NCBI GenBank assembly: GCA_016795365.1
Contig: JAEUHN010000034.1
Span: forward strand, 55,206 to 119,205
Reading direction: 5' to 3'
DNA from: Verrucomicrobiaceae bacterium
GTDB taxonomy: Bacteria > Verrucomicrobiota > Verrucomicrobiia > Verrucomicrobiales > Verrucomicrobiaceae
DNA length: 64,000 bases
A model generated the notes under the pieces. The model was not told the origin of the DNA. It searched no databases and was given only the letters and a program-made list of their open reading frames with translations. The position numbers and the translations under genes were made by a program. Shown piece by piece: positions 19,901 to 25,948 of the stretch (positions within the stretch are counted from its first letter, which is position 1; every line of letters begins with the position of its first letter).

Positions 19901-22494
19901 CGGTTCCCGTGTCGCGCGGTATCACTCTGGACGGTGCCGGCGGCACCATTGAGACCGCTTCGGCTGTGGTTACTCAGATCAATTCGGTGGTGACGGGCTC
20001 CGGCTCTCTGACCAAGGCTGGTAGTGGCACCCTGCAGCTGAACAACGCCGCCAACGATTTCACGGGCACGTCTCTAGTGATGGCCGGTGTGTTGAAGCCA
20101 GGAGCGGTGGATGCTCTGGCACCGCTGTCACGCCACACGATCTCCGGCGATGCAGTGTCCGGCACTTTGAACTTGGTGGGCTTGAACCAGACGATTGGAT
20201 CACTTTCCAGCACAGGCTCGGTAGAAGCTAATGCCGTCGTGGCATTCGGAGCTGCGGAGATGCTGACAGTGGGGACTGATAGCAGCCAGGACGCCGTCTA
20301 TGCAGGCGCGATCACTGGCGGGGGAACGTTCCGGGTGAATGGCAACGGAACGATCCAGACTCTCGCCATCGCAGACAACAGTGCCCAGACGTGGAATACG
20401 CAGATCGCGAACGGGGTGCTCAGTGTTGCTTCAGGTTCGAGGCTCGCTGCCGGTTCCTCGGCTGTGCAGCTTGGGGTTGCTGGTGTTACGGGAGCCGATG
20501 ATTTTACCGGGCTGCACCTTCAGAGCACTGCGGTGATGCCTAACAATCTGGTGGTCAACAATGTGAACTCGGTGGGCAGCGCCATGATCAGTTCGAGCGG
20601 CTCGAATGCGGCCCTCACGGGCATGGTGACTTTGGATCGAAACATTTATGCAGGGGCGGTTACTGGCACCCAGCTCAGCCTTGAAAACACGGTAAGCGGC
20701 AACGGCACGATTACGGTGGTCGATGGTGGTGTGGTCCGGCTTACGAGTGCGAATACGTATGGCTCTGGCGTCGCTGGCACCTCGGGAACTCCGATGGCAG
20801 GCGGAACGGTTGTGCGCGCAGGCTCGGTTTTGCTTGAGAACAACACGGCTGCTGGCACGCAGGCTATTGACTTGGGGGATCAGACTTCCACCATCGGTGT
20901 GCCAGTCGATCGTGCCACCTTCACCAGCATCCTGGGAAGCGGCACCTTCAATCCGAATGGCGATGGTGTGAGCGCTTCGTCGGGTGGACAAAACGCTGCT
21001 GGCACGACGGGTTTTGGTGCCTTCATCGGAGTGACCAGCACGATCGATGGCAATACCTTTACCAGCGGCGATGTCGGGGGGCGTCTCTTGATTGCGGGCG
21101 AGGAAGCTAATCCTGAACGCAACGGCATCTACACCATTGTGAGCGTCAATGGCAGCACCATGAACCTCGTGCGGGCCGATGATTTTGAGACGTCAAGCCA
21201 GATGAAGTATGGCGGTCAGGTCACGGTGAACAACGGCACTTACGCAGGCATGACCATGTTCCAGATGGAGGAACAAATCGTCGTGCGCAATGAGACCACG
21301 CAGGAGCCCATTCGCTTCCGTCAGGATGTCTTGAATCCTAATCTCGCCGTGCTGCAAAACATCAGCGGCCTGGCTGTGGCGAACAACATCAGTATCAATG
21401 CCACGAATGGCACTGGAACGATGAGTGTGGGTGGCAGCACAGCGGTGACCACTGGCACGGGCGCTTTCACGGGAGCCGTTCAGTTGCAGAACTTCCAGCC
21501 CGGCGTTGCCGAGAGCAAAACGGTGCAATTGGTCTCCTCCACGACCACGGGCAACGGCATCTCCTTCTCAGGTCAGATCAATGCTGTCGATCAGTCAGGT
21601 GGCACCGCCGATGTTCTCTCGATCGCCAAGACTGGCAGCGGCACGGTCACGCTTTCCCATGCGAACAATAACTTCCGCGGCACCACCACCGTTAGCGAAG
21701 GCCGTTTGCAGGTGGGCAATGGTGGAGCCGCAGGCACGGGAAGTTTGACAGGCACCGGCACGGTCAGTGTCACAGGTGCAGGCACTACCTTGGCAACGGC
21801 CCCGGTGCTGGCAGGTGGTTCGGCGAACACCACCATTGCTGGCGCGGTGACGATTGGAACAGCGACCAATCCTGGCATCCTGGCTCCCGGTTTGGCTGAC
21901 AGCTCGACGAGCAACCAGACCATGACCTTCAGCAACAGCTCGGGTGTGGTCGTTGCCAATGGCTCGCAGCTTCAGATGTCGCTCAGCGCCCCGACGCTGA
22001 ATGCATCGAATGGCACGGTGTCTGCCTGGCTTGCAAGCAATCAGGACCTTAACACCTATCTTACAGCCAACCCTGCCTCGGTGTCGCTGGTGAACGTGGC
22101 TCCTGCTACCTACGGGGACATGGACTACATCAACTTGACCGGCGGCACTCTCAGCCTGGGAACGCGCTCCAGCGGCACTTTCGGCAATGGTTCGCTTCTG
22201 GTTCAAGACAATGGCTGGCTGGCAGGTGCGGCAGCCGGAGACCTTTTCAACCTCTTTGATTGGGTGAGTGCCATGACCGGAACGTTCTCGACCCCGGGCA
22301 CAACGACCGCCGGTGGTGCCTATGGTGACCTTGATCTGCCCACGTTGTCCGGCACGCTGTCGTGGGATGTCTCCGCATTGACCAGCCACGGGATTGTTGC
22401 GGTGGTCAACGTGGTGCCCGAGCCTTCACGTGCTTTGCTGGTGCTCTTCGGTGTCCTCGGCTTGCTGGCACGGCGTCGCCGGATCGTTGGTTGA
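7909..22494 (+). CDS. Giant autotransporter-associated beta-strand repeat protein with PEP-CTERM anchor
   Basis: A 4861-residue exported protein. An N-terminal signal peptide covers about residues 1-46 (hydrophobic core GLVIALLASGQL, then VAGTVDWG). Almost all the rest is Gly/Asn/Thr/Ala-rich repeats of the autotransporter-associated beta-strand (PATR, TIGR02601) type: units such as LTKVGTGTVNLN, NTFTGAVTVQGGTLQ or GNNTYAGTTTISNGYL recur dozens of times and should fold into a right-handed beta-helix. There is no autotransporter beta-barrel at the C-terminus. The protein ends with a PEP-CTERM signal: VPEP, a hydrophobic helix and the basic tail ARRRRIVG, which is read by exosortase. The predicted product is a long surface filament or adhesin. 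No exosortase gene lies in the window. An alternative ATG exists at codon 8 (7930). No frameshift or stop interrupts the 14.6 kb. Confidence 0.93.
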   Translation: MPCLHSSMSRHQCSTTLPWFRKKLSLPTAGLVIALLASGQLNMVAGTVDWGVAESGSPGVYSWQHLYNWNAAGLHQTPLLVPKVTGDIANLNLVNLTGNQIVNLDGAVTLGGLNLGDTSGNQSYTLAAGSGGALTLNSGGLGAAINKSGLGYDFITANVALAENATITVNEGALGITGVISGTGFGITKEGDGMLILRGSNTYTGATVLNGGVTLLVPTANDGAVLGTTAGITTVNSGATLALGPDAAGSGAIGNPAEPITLNGSGFRNNGALRNLMGANGAGITSVITLGSASRIQNDLAGTLTISSAMNVSQDLRIGGASFVSLTGVVSGSNPITHYGISGFRFQGASTYSGTISSELGEIRADTQGSYNNVSAFNIKNGVLQIVNPNNANVAGTKLPDAAPINLTSGRLYVENSAFGGTGLNPAFTYTETVGPVTILAGNNQIGMRAMATTGSNTLTIASLSKPNAGTTLQLSVDSVPTGGSQLGLNTQNRLLNTALETAGVTVPFVGGWAYTNAEFVKYVPTSLGGNGYTALVAGDYSSAAETGWNNTLIVKPSAAVTLTADRQVQAIHLNGQTISGAFELNVDTGGIIANGASNINTSYLTAGAAENYELKAISWSTLGLNTVIRDNGSNPVSFVKAGGSTTSFFQSNTYTGTTYINEGMLRDVIGVPSRTGLGGGNLTFYGYGGGQGVYETDRDFTRALGSGAGQVQFLGGTGSGFSAFGAPIDLNFGGAGATVTWGSSAFNPGIFTLNGGNATHVVTMINPLDLGGEQRYIRLDGNASGSERGAIGIMAGDISNGSIVKRGGGILLFETPKTYEGGTLIQEGELWLRGTGTAGANVTGNDIQVGSFARLRINDPSNIGSRQLIILQNNDSSSATGITFGPGYGTGAGITFSSLTATGGVPASGPYNILIANNQSGQGRRVGVTISGLNNFQSDLLAQIATVAPNVEAWFGADNGNGVYTGSTLTATGSTKAFRLGGFNGTGGTLTIANANVLTGAFPLIVGNSDQNDRQYTDGTIYIPQSQNYSGQVTIGSGGILHVGNNGALSTGNNTILMRAGELRVETTVGGYNALDTQYGARIVNFTGGNGTLRTSAISGGGYNTITMGDMVYADTGTDRALVVGTLGTIFTNLQVAGITMPNAARTLFIDVGVDNNFQAGIGALTVSGIIGDQATGAQTLQKRNGGPLVLQADNTYDGNTLVQQGRLVLEHVGAAGAAATSLQFNTNNDRRSDIEFRLDGSGPFVIPNASITTGTAGNDGSTRVFTAGPITPGNENQVVVLPSLTISHAGAYAVNGGSSSALYFDGFNGYQFQLGDVALNRSIVLRTRGALTTINGVISGGAANALEKSEQGTLWLNGNNTYAGTTTISNGYLIAGHDNAFGAATSNVIFRNNIFSQILASGARSITRNFENTATGSSQTLGGLDAGQKTFSGNVILTSQGINVTAASGGDVNFTGTVSGGFGLTKVGTGTVNLNPTSGTGNTFTGAVTVQGGTLQGQAQSVSSPFGVNNAFTITNGVLKLEGQAAPTASSNTSTTGTLTINGGNATVVVNDAAADTFDTQMTFGGITRSGNSTLTLRGNRTGLGSSAGEERFTFTSAPAVTNGTIGTWAVHVGAGASNAAHYLALDGSNNAITATYAGVGDLDTSAGSTTLFDATGTGGTLTNNRSVYAFRTDSNVALAGFTLSVGDANAATLGQGGFILNNGADIIGTAGSKLNIGTNALSVYTDDAAVSSINVPIANYRNNANNTLSNVLTKFGPGTLEIGSAGTFQGGIVVNQGVLSLTAANVIPTFENLNAVSGSLVTIRPGASVLLNNNNQEFGNLAAVNQGAEFQFSGGVLNLGTATLTVGREGSSQTFSGQLIGGAGSRLVKIGGGTLTINNYNAAMANSLGTLEIDQGTIATRQNDQSWATPTAFASSIPSTTDVYLRGGTWQVRTIGDSTGNLQRIAVGNNVIAMGGDSVLSTVRDQGAGSNKLLTFGNLTLGVQRFLTNNDNTIIPRFDGTTTLTNFGRIQTDNQLVLAGAITGNFSLEKRGASDLAIAANNSSWNGGMVLTDGTLLFGSRGTDDVLYQGTTFVPSPTANAGTGDIVVNRGTVIRLNAPSNILSAQGQRVQLIGSEAVNSTRVELGTDAPITSYNLFSISNAQLALNLNEGLWTNAIDLAKVGNGRAGVSAVSNTYYTAATLGAGIDNVYRFGGSNGATLAITQSGALSGTASLDVGRPHYIAGVNPVSTEAVVRLYGDQTYTGVTNIYREADAGSVGAVLELTGNSSSSAFNVYGRLTLRGDGRVTNDAGAQVNTVNLFPGGNLRLDYSMDVADNFIISRLDNSNLGLETDENKWADSTPMVLDGAGLNLINHSGRVNQEVVGAITVKGGAGITLERNGGSGQMVLSTPSITRATGATLSIRPTSSSAEFGTVALQSSRLFVTGGGPEVTMTNGMVAPWIVDMQNRNFLNYDNALGFGVATFQNGTPVAAGGDAFLNTFTGTEIVRFQGGWGDTALTGTKNVYALRVDEESGTNDMIFTGGQINIWSGGLIAGADDTNRVNFDTTNVYFGNGTTPVEGLIYGGHASTVTRFGGTVTANNLTFTGPGAFQLAGTANAISGVMQMNGGTLYIDGNGARGSATEIVLHGNYANNFNGGQMPSLRLRHNSATTTYTGLTVTIAENVPYAQIQAERFSGTGTTNEVQFGSLVINGTSGPAGTTVLLSNSNSNAQVLGATTIGGSSPVSLSVNANTWRLAGAVTGSAPIYKTGSGILRLDGNNTALSSPVFLNAGEIQGIGSNTNNFFGTGDYVLNNGILRIQHNNTGSYFTAAGQDITLAGAVTFVSNRNGGANASNLTIGTNNGTNTLRTLNGAQVRLIADSFGDDYYFEGKTYINDSAVFLVDSSEVFMRDTISGNGKLTKTGIWYMYLDNNAANPDWHGTIDIQNGTLALTQANATLGGADSSVIVRAGSALSLSATSQFGTGNGVTQVFTSNLSLPILGVRNQANFASVLGSYAGKIVGSGTGVVALDGGQTLATDPGMSTLFGGNWWLGSVSGNGTLSANSIAPWGVGSNEFRFGGGSNTITLNPATAGSAQLAGAGNKLVVGVPHDLFGQGVLTIGANASNTFDGGTLVNRSRNMDGGYRASALSIQGGANGTTTTFRTPLGTGAVDLFGEARIEGASGTAVTTGLGNANTWVVHPGSRLRFDNSTPFTGSGTTGNLATGTLGGNGRWSDTAGITLDGAVLDMVGDDTDHIANREIIGDLTIKRGAEVVVRHVSGTAWTELVAASLSRNGTGTLMLRHDANQLGVAGAASAERFIVTGGAGVTSTNNMVDPWIVSRSENQFLKYDATNGFQVITAGTAPSNYLTSVGGTIDGTTLPLNNGTEILNLNTATGTLGINADVHALRVDRDINVSADGQFNRIIIRSGGLLQAANTPTINPDLYFGSAGDGSGEALIWANNNTLQINGKIYASQVTKSGTAFLNVRSDQPQFTGNWVINGGGVQFLTPNAASSGEVVLHGSHMADNDSVWNLTEARYNFNSGTPDLFTWNGGKITGYDINRVYVVTATDRLQQIPAIDLRTTNAVAGTGMEGTMFFQADGSRSTVRTGTVTLFDHYLVHVESGSFGTGSSTGFQFGSGTGAGGLVNSGTFNLRKVGDGVLTLGDISSTFTGSTRLEVGEGALRVTSPGSLGAAAVTARFGQGAALEIATAGWAPTATLNQMAGSFERWAVDGARSGTVSLPSGVHLQIMQNQTGTQTINLNGGSIMGYMPRDWDHVAVITQMGSGLTINLTANSYLGQPFVSSSNGVWDYRFYDLGKQNTMGTDVNINDQFYRGSYLQIDGAITGAFDLTKTGRDMILLNGANTYNNTIVEDGILQIGRANGLPVAGTLTLKTSTAMFDLNGNDQEIAALTGPAGSINNGRFDYNTLTVNQATDTTFAGTVDGNLTLLKKGAGTLALSPVAANGSTLTGNGYLGGTILEAGRLSIAQDNALGLIPLQTDADNVKFTGGTLLTTASFTVPVSRGITLDGAGGTIETASAVVTQINSVVTGSGSLTKAGSGTLQLNNAANDFTGTSLVMAGVLKPGAVDALAPLSRHTISGDAVSGTLNLVGLNQTIGSLSSTGSVEANAVVAFGAAEMLTVGTDSSQDAVYAGAITGGGTFRVNGNGTIQTLAIADNSAQTWNTQIANGVLSVASGSRLAAGSSAVQLGVAGVTGADDFTGLHLQSTAVMPNNLVVNNVNSVGSAMISSSGSNAALTGMVTLDRNIYAGAVTGTQLSLENTVSGNGTITVVDGGVVRLTSANTYGSGVAGTSGTPMAGGTVVRAGSVLLENNTAAGTQAIDLGDQTSTIGVPVDRATFTSILGSGTFNPNGDGVSASSGGQNAAGTTGFGAFIGVTSTIDGNTFTSGDVGGRLLIAGEEANPERNGIYTIVSVNGSTMNLVRADDFETSSQMKYGGQVTVNNGTYAGMTMFQMEEQIVVRNETTQEPIRFRQDVLNPNLAVLQNISGLAVANNISINATNGTGTMSVGGSTAVTTGTGAFTGAVQLQNFQPGVAESKTVQLVSSTTTGNGISFSGQINAVDQSGGTADVLSIAKTGSGTVTLSHANNNFRGTTTVSEGRLQVGNGGAAGTGSLTGTGTVSVTGAGTTLATAPVLAGGSANTTIAGAVTIGTATNPGILAPGLADSSTSNQTMTFSNSSGVVVANGSQLQMSLSAPTLNASNGTVSAWLASNQDLNTYLTANPASVSLVNVAPATYGDMDYINLTGGTLSLGTRSSGTFGNGSLLVQDNGWLAGAAAGDLFNLFDWVSAMTGTFSTPGTTTAGGAYGDLDLPTLSGTLSWDVSALTSHGIVAVVNVVPEPSRALLVLFGVLGLLARRRRIVG
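14920..15810 (+). repeat. Long-period module, copy A, inside the giant protein gene
   Basis: This segment encodes a module running from a WADSTPMVLDGAGL-type block through RLFVTGGG, TNGMVAPWIVD, VYALRVDEES and IWSGGLI to EIVLHGNY. The same order of blocks recurs about 2.6 kb downstream (copy B), and its middle part resembles a segment near 12680-13080. The resemblance is at protein level and clearly diverged. Confidence 0.6.
17530..18430 (+). repeat. Long-period module, copy B, inside the giant protein gene
   Basis: The blocks of copy A reappear in the same order: RWSDTAGITLDGAVL, ERFIVTGGAG, TNNMVDPWIVS, VHALRVDRDI, IIRSGGLL and EVVLHGSH. A weaker, partial third copy (EERFTFTSAPAVTNG to VYAFRTDSN) lies near 12680-12950. 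The spacing of about 2.5-2.6 kb suggests ancient duplication of a block much larger than the single beta-helix rung. Confidence 0.6.
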
Positions 22495-22521
22495 GTCCGG
22501 AAGGTAATCTGACTGTTGAAT

Positions 22522-22558
22522 GCGCAAAGAGCTAAGCAATCGGCTTAGCCCTTTGCGC
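22522..22558 (+). terminator. Hairpin terminator after the giant gene
   Basis: GCGCAAAG-A-GCTAAGC pairs with GCTTAGC-C-CTTTGCGC around a five-base loop, with a single mismatch in a 16-position stem, 28 bases after the stop codon. There is only a weak T-tract behind it, so it may need Rho or act on both strands. Confidence 0.7.
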
Positions 22559-22636
22559 GTTCCGACAGGAGGCTGACAAAGCGCCCCCCAGTGGACCCCA
22601 CGGGATGGACTGCGCCATGATGGACTATCAAAATCC

Positions 22637-23161
22637 ATGAGTGAACATCATTCCATTTCCATCGCCGTCCCCGTGGTTTGCCTTTCAGAGGGAGACCGGC
22701 GGGATGTTATGACCGTTGTCCAGGACCGCTTCCAGAGTCTCAGAGCCCGGAAGCGTGCGACTGCCTTGGAGGTCTTGAGTCAAGGGAGGAGCTTGCTAGA
22801 GGCTCAGCAGGCGAGCGGCCTCAATGCAGAGATGTTGAGGGCGTTGCTTGATCGCTTCAGGAAGGAGGGAGTGAAGGGAGCCTTGTTTGGCCTGCATCGG
22901 GCACCGTCGGCGTGCCGCTACGATCAAGACGCCATCGTCGAGGCCTTGAAGATCCTCGTCGTCTCGCGACCCGTGAGCGGGCTTTACTGGACTCTGCGTA
23001 GCCTGGCAGACGAGATCGGGAAGATGGTGCCCGGAGGCGGTGACATCAGTCACGAGCATCTGCGCCAGATCATGCTCAAACGCCTGGGCATTCGCTCCAT
23101 CCGGCACATCGAACCGTATTGGAAACAGCAGCTGGCCAGGAAAGTAGCGTCCGTTGCCTGA
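22637..23161 (+). CDS. IS630-like helix-turn-helix protein without a DDE domain
   Basis: The 174-residue protein matches only the N-terminal DNA-binding half of IS630-family transposases. The first HTH region (ARKRATALEVLSQGRSLLEA, then MLRALLDRFRKEGVKGALFG) is followed by a winged second HTH with the typical WTLRSLADEIG and ISHEHLRQIMLKRLGI. A complete transposase would be about 340 residues and continue with a DDE nuclease; here a stop follows, and the next 8 bases lead into the convergent DUF1854 gene. I see no terminal inverted repeats. It is either a transposase remnant or a DNA-binding protein derived from one. It sits directly after the giant surface-protein gene, with the terminator between them. 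Confidence 0.65.
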   Translation: MSEHHSISIAVPVVCLSEGDRRDVMTVVQDRFQSLRARKRATALEVLSQGRSLLEAQQASGLNAEMLRALLDRFRKEGVKGALFGLHRAPSACRYDQDAIVEALKILVVSRPVSGLYWTLRSLADEIGKMVPGGGDISHEHLRQIMLKRLGIRSIRHIEPYWKQQLARKVASVA

Positions 23162-23169
23162 GTCCAACC

Positions 23170-23631
23170 TCAGTAGTAGCGCTCCATGCGGCGCTTGCTG
23201 TCGGGATCCAGGGCGGTGGCGTTCGGGATCAGGTAGCGCGTGTTGTGATCGTCGATGATGACGAGGCGACCGCTGCCGAGAGTCTGCACCGCTTCGTCGG
23301 TCTCCACGTGAAAGGTCGTTGGTCCGCGGTCAGTGATCACATGCCAGATGTAGCCATCCGCAGCGCGGGTGATGCGTTCGATGCTTTGGATCACGGGCAC
23401 AAAGGCGCGCTTCGTCAGGGCCGTCTGCAAGGCAGCACGCTGGCTGTCTTGGAGCGCGGAAGGATCTTCGATGCAGGCAAGCTCGCGTCCTGTGGCATCT
23501 TGCAGAGCGATCCAATGATCGGCATCCGTGAGGGGGAAGATGCGGGCGGGGCGGACGTTTTCGTAGCGTGTGCCGTCGGCGGTGATGAGCACGAGCTGAC
23601 CGGCGGCATTGGTTTGAAGGTCCAGACTCAT
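23170..23631 (-). CDS. DUF1854 family protein paired with an ABC exporter
   Basis: A 153-residue soluble protein matching DUF1854. Recognisable blocks are a YENVRPARIFPLTD-like N-terminal segment, a central IERITRAADGYIWHVITDRG segment and a C-terminal VIIDDHNTRYLI, ending in RRMERYY. Its ATG overlaps the stop of the upstream ABC transporter gene (ATGA), so the two are translationally coupled. From memory, DUF1854 genes in other bacteria, including some cyanophycin-associated loci, also follow an ABC transporter of this architecture. No cyanophycin synthetase or cyanophycinase is present in the window. The biochemical role is unknown; I infer an accessory subunit of the exporter. Confidence 0.8.
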   Translation of the reverse strand: MSLDLQTNAAGQLVLITADGTRYENVRPARIFPLTDADHWIALQDATGRELACIEDPSALQDSQRAALQTALTKRAFVPVIQSIERITRAADGYIWHVITDRGPTTFHVETDEAVQTLGSGRLVIIDDHNTRYLIPNATALDPDSKRRMERYY

Positions 23632-25868
23632 AGCGGTGTCGCGGTGGCGTGGGTGACTTCGATCATGGCCTGATGCAGGCGGGCGTAGGTGCCGCTGTGG
23701 GCCAGCAGGCCATCGTGGGTGCCGGTCTCGGTGATCTTGCCATCCTCGACCACGATGAGTCGGTTGGCCCGACGCAGGGTGCCTAGACGATGGGCGATGG
23801 CGATGGTGGTGCGGCCTTTTACGAGGTGATCAAGCGCGGCTTGAATCTCGCGTTCGGTTTCAGTGTCCACCGAAGAGGTGGCCTCGTCGAGAATGAGCAG
23901 CGCTGGGTTGATCAGCAGGGCGCGGGCGATGCTGATGCGCTGGCGCTCGCCACCGGAGAGCTGCCCACCGCGTTCGCCCACGAGCGAGTCGTAGGCGTCT
24001 GGCTGCTTCATGATGAAGTCGTGTGCTCGAGCGGCACGAGCGGCGGCGATGATCTCTGCGCGAGTGGCATCGGGTTTCCCATACGCGATGTTTTCCGCGA
24101 TCGTGCCGTAGAAGAGGTAGGGCTCCTGGAGGACGAGGCCGAGATTGCGGCGGTAGTCCATCACGTTGAGTTCACGCAGGTCGATCCCATCGACGAGGAT
24201 CGCGCCTTCACTCACGTCGAAGAAGCGGCAGGCAAGGTTGACCAGCGTGGTCTTGCCCGCGCCACTGGGGCCGACGAGTCCGATCATCTCGCCGGGCTCG
24301 ATCTTGAGCGAGATGCCTTTGATGATCTGCCGTGAACCGTGGCGGAACTTGACGTCCTTGAACTCAATCTCGCCACGAAGACGACTCACTGTGAGTGTGC
24401 CGTCGGTGATGGGCATGTCCGGCTTCACATCGAGGATCTCGAAGATGCGGTGCGCACTGGCGGCGGCACGCTGCGAGGAAGCCATGAACCGGCTCATCGA
24501 ATCGAGCCTGCCGTAGAACTTCATCACGTAGAGAACGAACATCGTGAGGTCGCCCACCTTGGCCTTGTCGTGAGCCACGCACCAGGCACCGACGGCCCAG
24601 ACCACGAGGAGCCCCACGTCGCTGAGAAAATTGATCGTGGGCTCGAAGAACGACCATGTGCGGTTCACGCGGTCATTGGTGTCAAAGATGTGCTTGTCCG
24701 TCTGGCGGAAGCGTTCGATCTCGCGCTGCTCCTGGGCGAAGGCCTTCACCACGCGCACGCCGGGAATGGTGTCGGAGAGCACGCTGTTCATGGCGCTCCA
24801 GGCGCGGCTGGCGGCGGCGAATCCACCGCGAAGCACGCCGCGCACCCATTGCACCAGCCAGCCCACGATCGGCAGGGGGCCGAGAGCGGCGAAGGCGAGC
24901 AAGGGATTCACCGTGAACATGATCACAGCAGTGAAGATAATCGTGAGCACATCGACGAGGAAGTCGATGAAGTTGACTGAGATGAAGAGCGAGATGTGAT
25001 CGGTGTCGCCGCCGATGCGGGAGATGAGGTCGCCGGTGCGCTTCTTATTGAAGTAGGTGAGCGACAGTTTTTGCAGGTGCTCAAAGGTGGACCGGCGCAT
25101 GTGGCTGGCGCAGCGCTCAGCGAGGCGTGAAACGACATACGTGGTGGCCCACTTCAGCATCCAGGTCAGCACGGCAGCGCCCGCGAGGTAGAGCGCGAAC
25201 TGGTAAACATGCTTCACGTGCACCCGCTCGGTCGCGCTTTGCAGAGGGATGAGCACGTTGTCCACCAGATCGCCCGTCAGCCATGGAGCAATGAGGCCGG
25301 ACCAAGTGCTGAGCATGGCCAGGCTGAAGCCGAGGGCCATGAGCTTGTGCCACTGCGAGCAGAACTTCATCAAGCGCCAAAGCGGACTGCCGGGAGGACT
25401 CGTGGTGGCGACTTCATCGCTCGCGAAAGGATCATCGTCCTCGACCTTCTTCGGCGTGGTGGAGCCCAGAGGATGACCATGGAGCACTTCGTGACGATGC
25501 GCGCGCTGGAGTTCCTTGAACTTCGCGAGGAAGCCATCGGCCTCGCGCACCCGACCTGAGGTGACACGCCAGAGGTGCGACTGGGTGCCGCCTTGGAAAA
25601 GATGCAGTTCGGCGACCGCACCGAGTTCATCGATCACGAGGTCCTCGATGTCGGCGAGACGCCAGGAACGAAAGCTAAGGTCTTCGGCCTGCGCAGGCTC
25701 CACATGCAAAAGCCGCCGATCCGTGAGCACGATGAGGCCCTGATGGAAGTGCAGGCTCGCATCCAGATCGGTCAGGAAGCGCGCCATGATGCGCTCTCCG
25801 GGCACGAGCCTCGCCTCGGCGTGCTGGAGGAGGCTTTCAGAAGCGGCGGTTGTCGGTGAATTGGGCAA
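23628..25868 (-). CDS. ABC exporter (fused permease-ATPase) with extra N-terminal cytoplasmic domain
   Basis: This 746-residue half-transporter has three parts. Residues 1 to about 150 form a soluble domain (LVPGERIMARF, IVLTDRRLLHVEP, WRLADIEDLVIDELG) that looks like a PH-type fold and is not part of ordinary MsbA-like exporters. Residues of about 170-460 form the six-helix type-1 exporter membrane domain. The remainder is the nucleotide-binding domain, with Walker A GPSGAGKTT (about 532), signature LSGGERQR (about 635), Walker B LLILDEATSSVD and the H-loop histidine in IAIAHRLGTL. It should work as a homodimer. The stop overlaps the DUF1854 gene. The substrate is unknown. Confidence 0.9.
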   Translation of the reverse strand: MPNSPTTAASESLLQHAEARLVPGERIMARFLTDLDASLHFHQGLIVLTDRRLLHVEPAQAEDLSFRSWRLADIEDLVIDELGAVAELHLFQGGTQSHLWRVTSGRVREADGFLAKFKELQRAHRHEVLHGHPLGSTTPKKVEDDDPFASDEVATTSPPGSPLWRLMKFCSQWHKLMALGFSLAMLSTWSGLIAPWLTGDLVDNVLIPLQSATERVHVKHVYQFALYLAGAAVLTWMLKWATTYVVSRLAERCASHMRRSTFEHLQKLSLTYFNKKRTGDLISRIGGDTDHISLFISVNFIDFLVDVLTIIFTAVIMFTVNPLLAFAALGPLPIVGWLVQWVRGVLRGGFAAASRAWSAMNSVLSDTIPGVRVVKAFAQEQREIERFRQTDKHIFDTNDRVNRTWSFFEPTINFLSDVGLLVVWAVGAWCVAHDKAKVGDLTMFVLYVMKFYGRLDSMSRFMASSQRAAASAHRIFEILDVKPDMPITDGTLTVSRLRGEIEFKDVKFRHGSRQIIKGISLKIEPGEMIGLVGPSGAGKTTLVNLACRFFDVSEGAILVDGIDLRELNVMDYRRNLGLVLQEPYLFYGTIAENIAYGKPDATRAEIIAAARAARAHDFIMKQPDAYDSLVGERGGQLSGGERQRISIARALLINPALLILDEATSSVDTETEREIQAALDHLVKGRTTIAIAHRLGTLRRANRLIVVEDGKITETGTHDGLLAHSGTYARLHQAMIEVTHATATPL

Positions 25869-25948
25869 GGCTGTCAGCTCGTGACGGAGCGGTGCGATAG
25901 TCCAGCACTTGCGCCACTTGTAAAGCTGTGACCGCGATCAGTTGCGAA

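Noticed and set aside
22495..23169. Complete IS630 insertion sequence
   Set aside because: There is no DDE-domain coding sequence, no visible terminal inverted repeats and no TA target duplication that I can identify.
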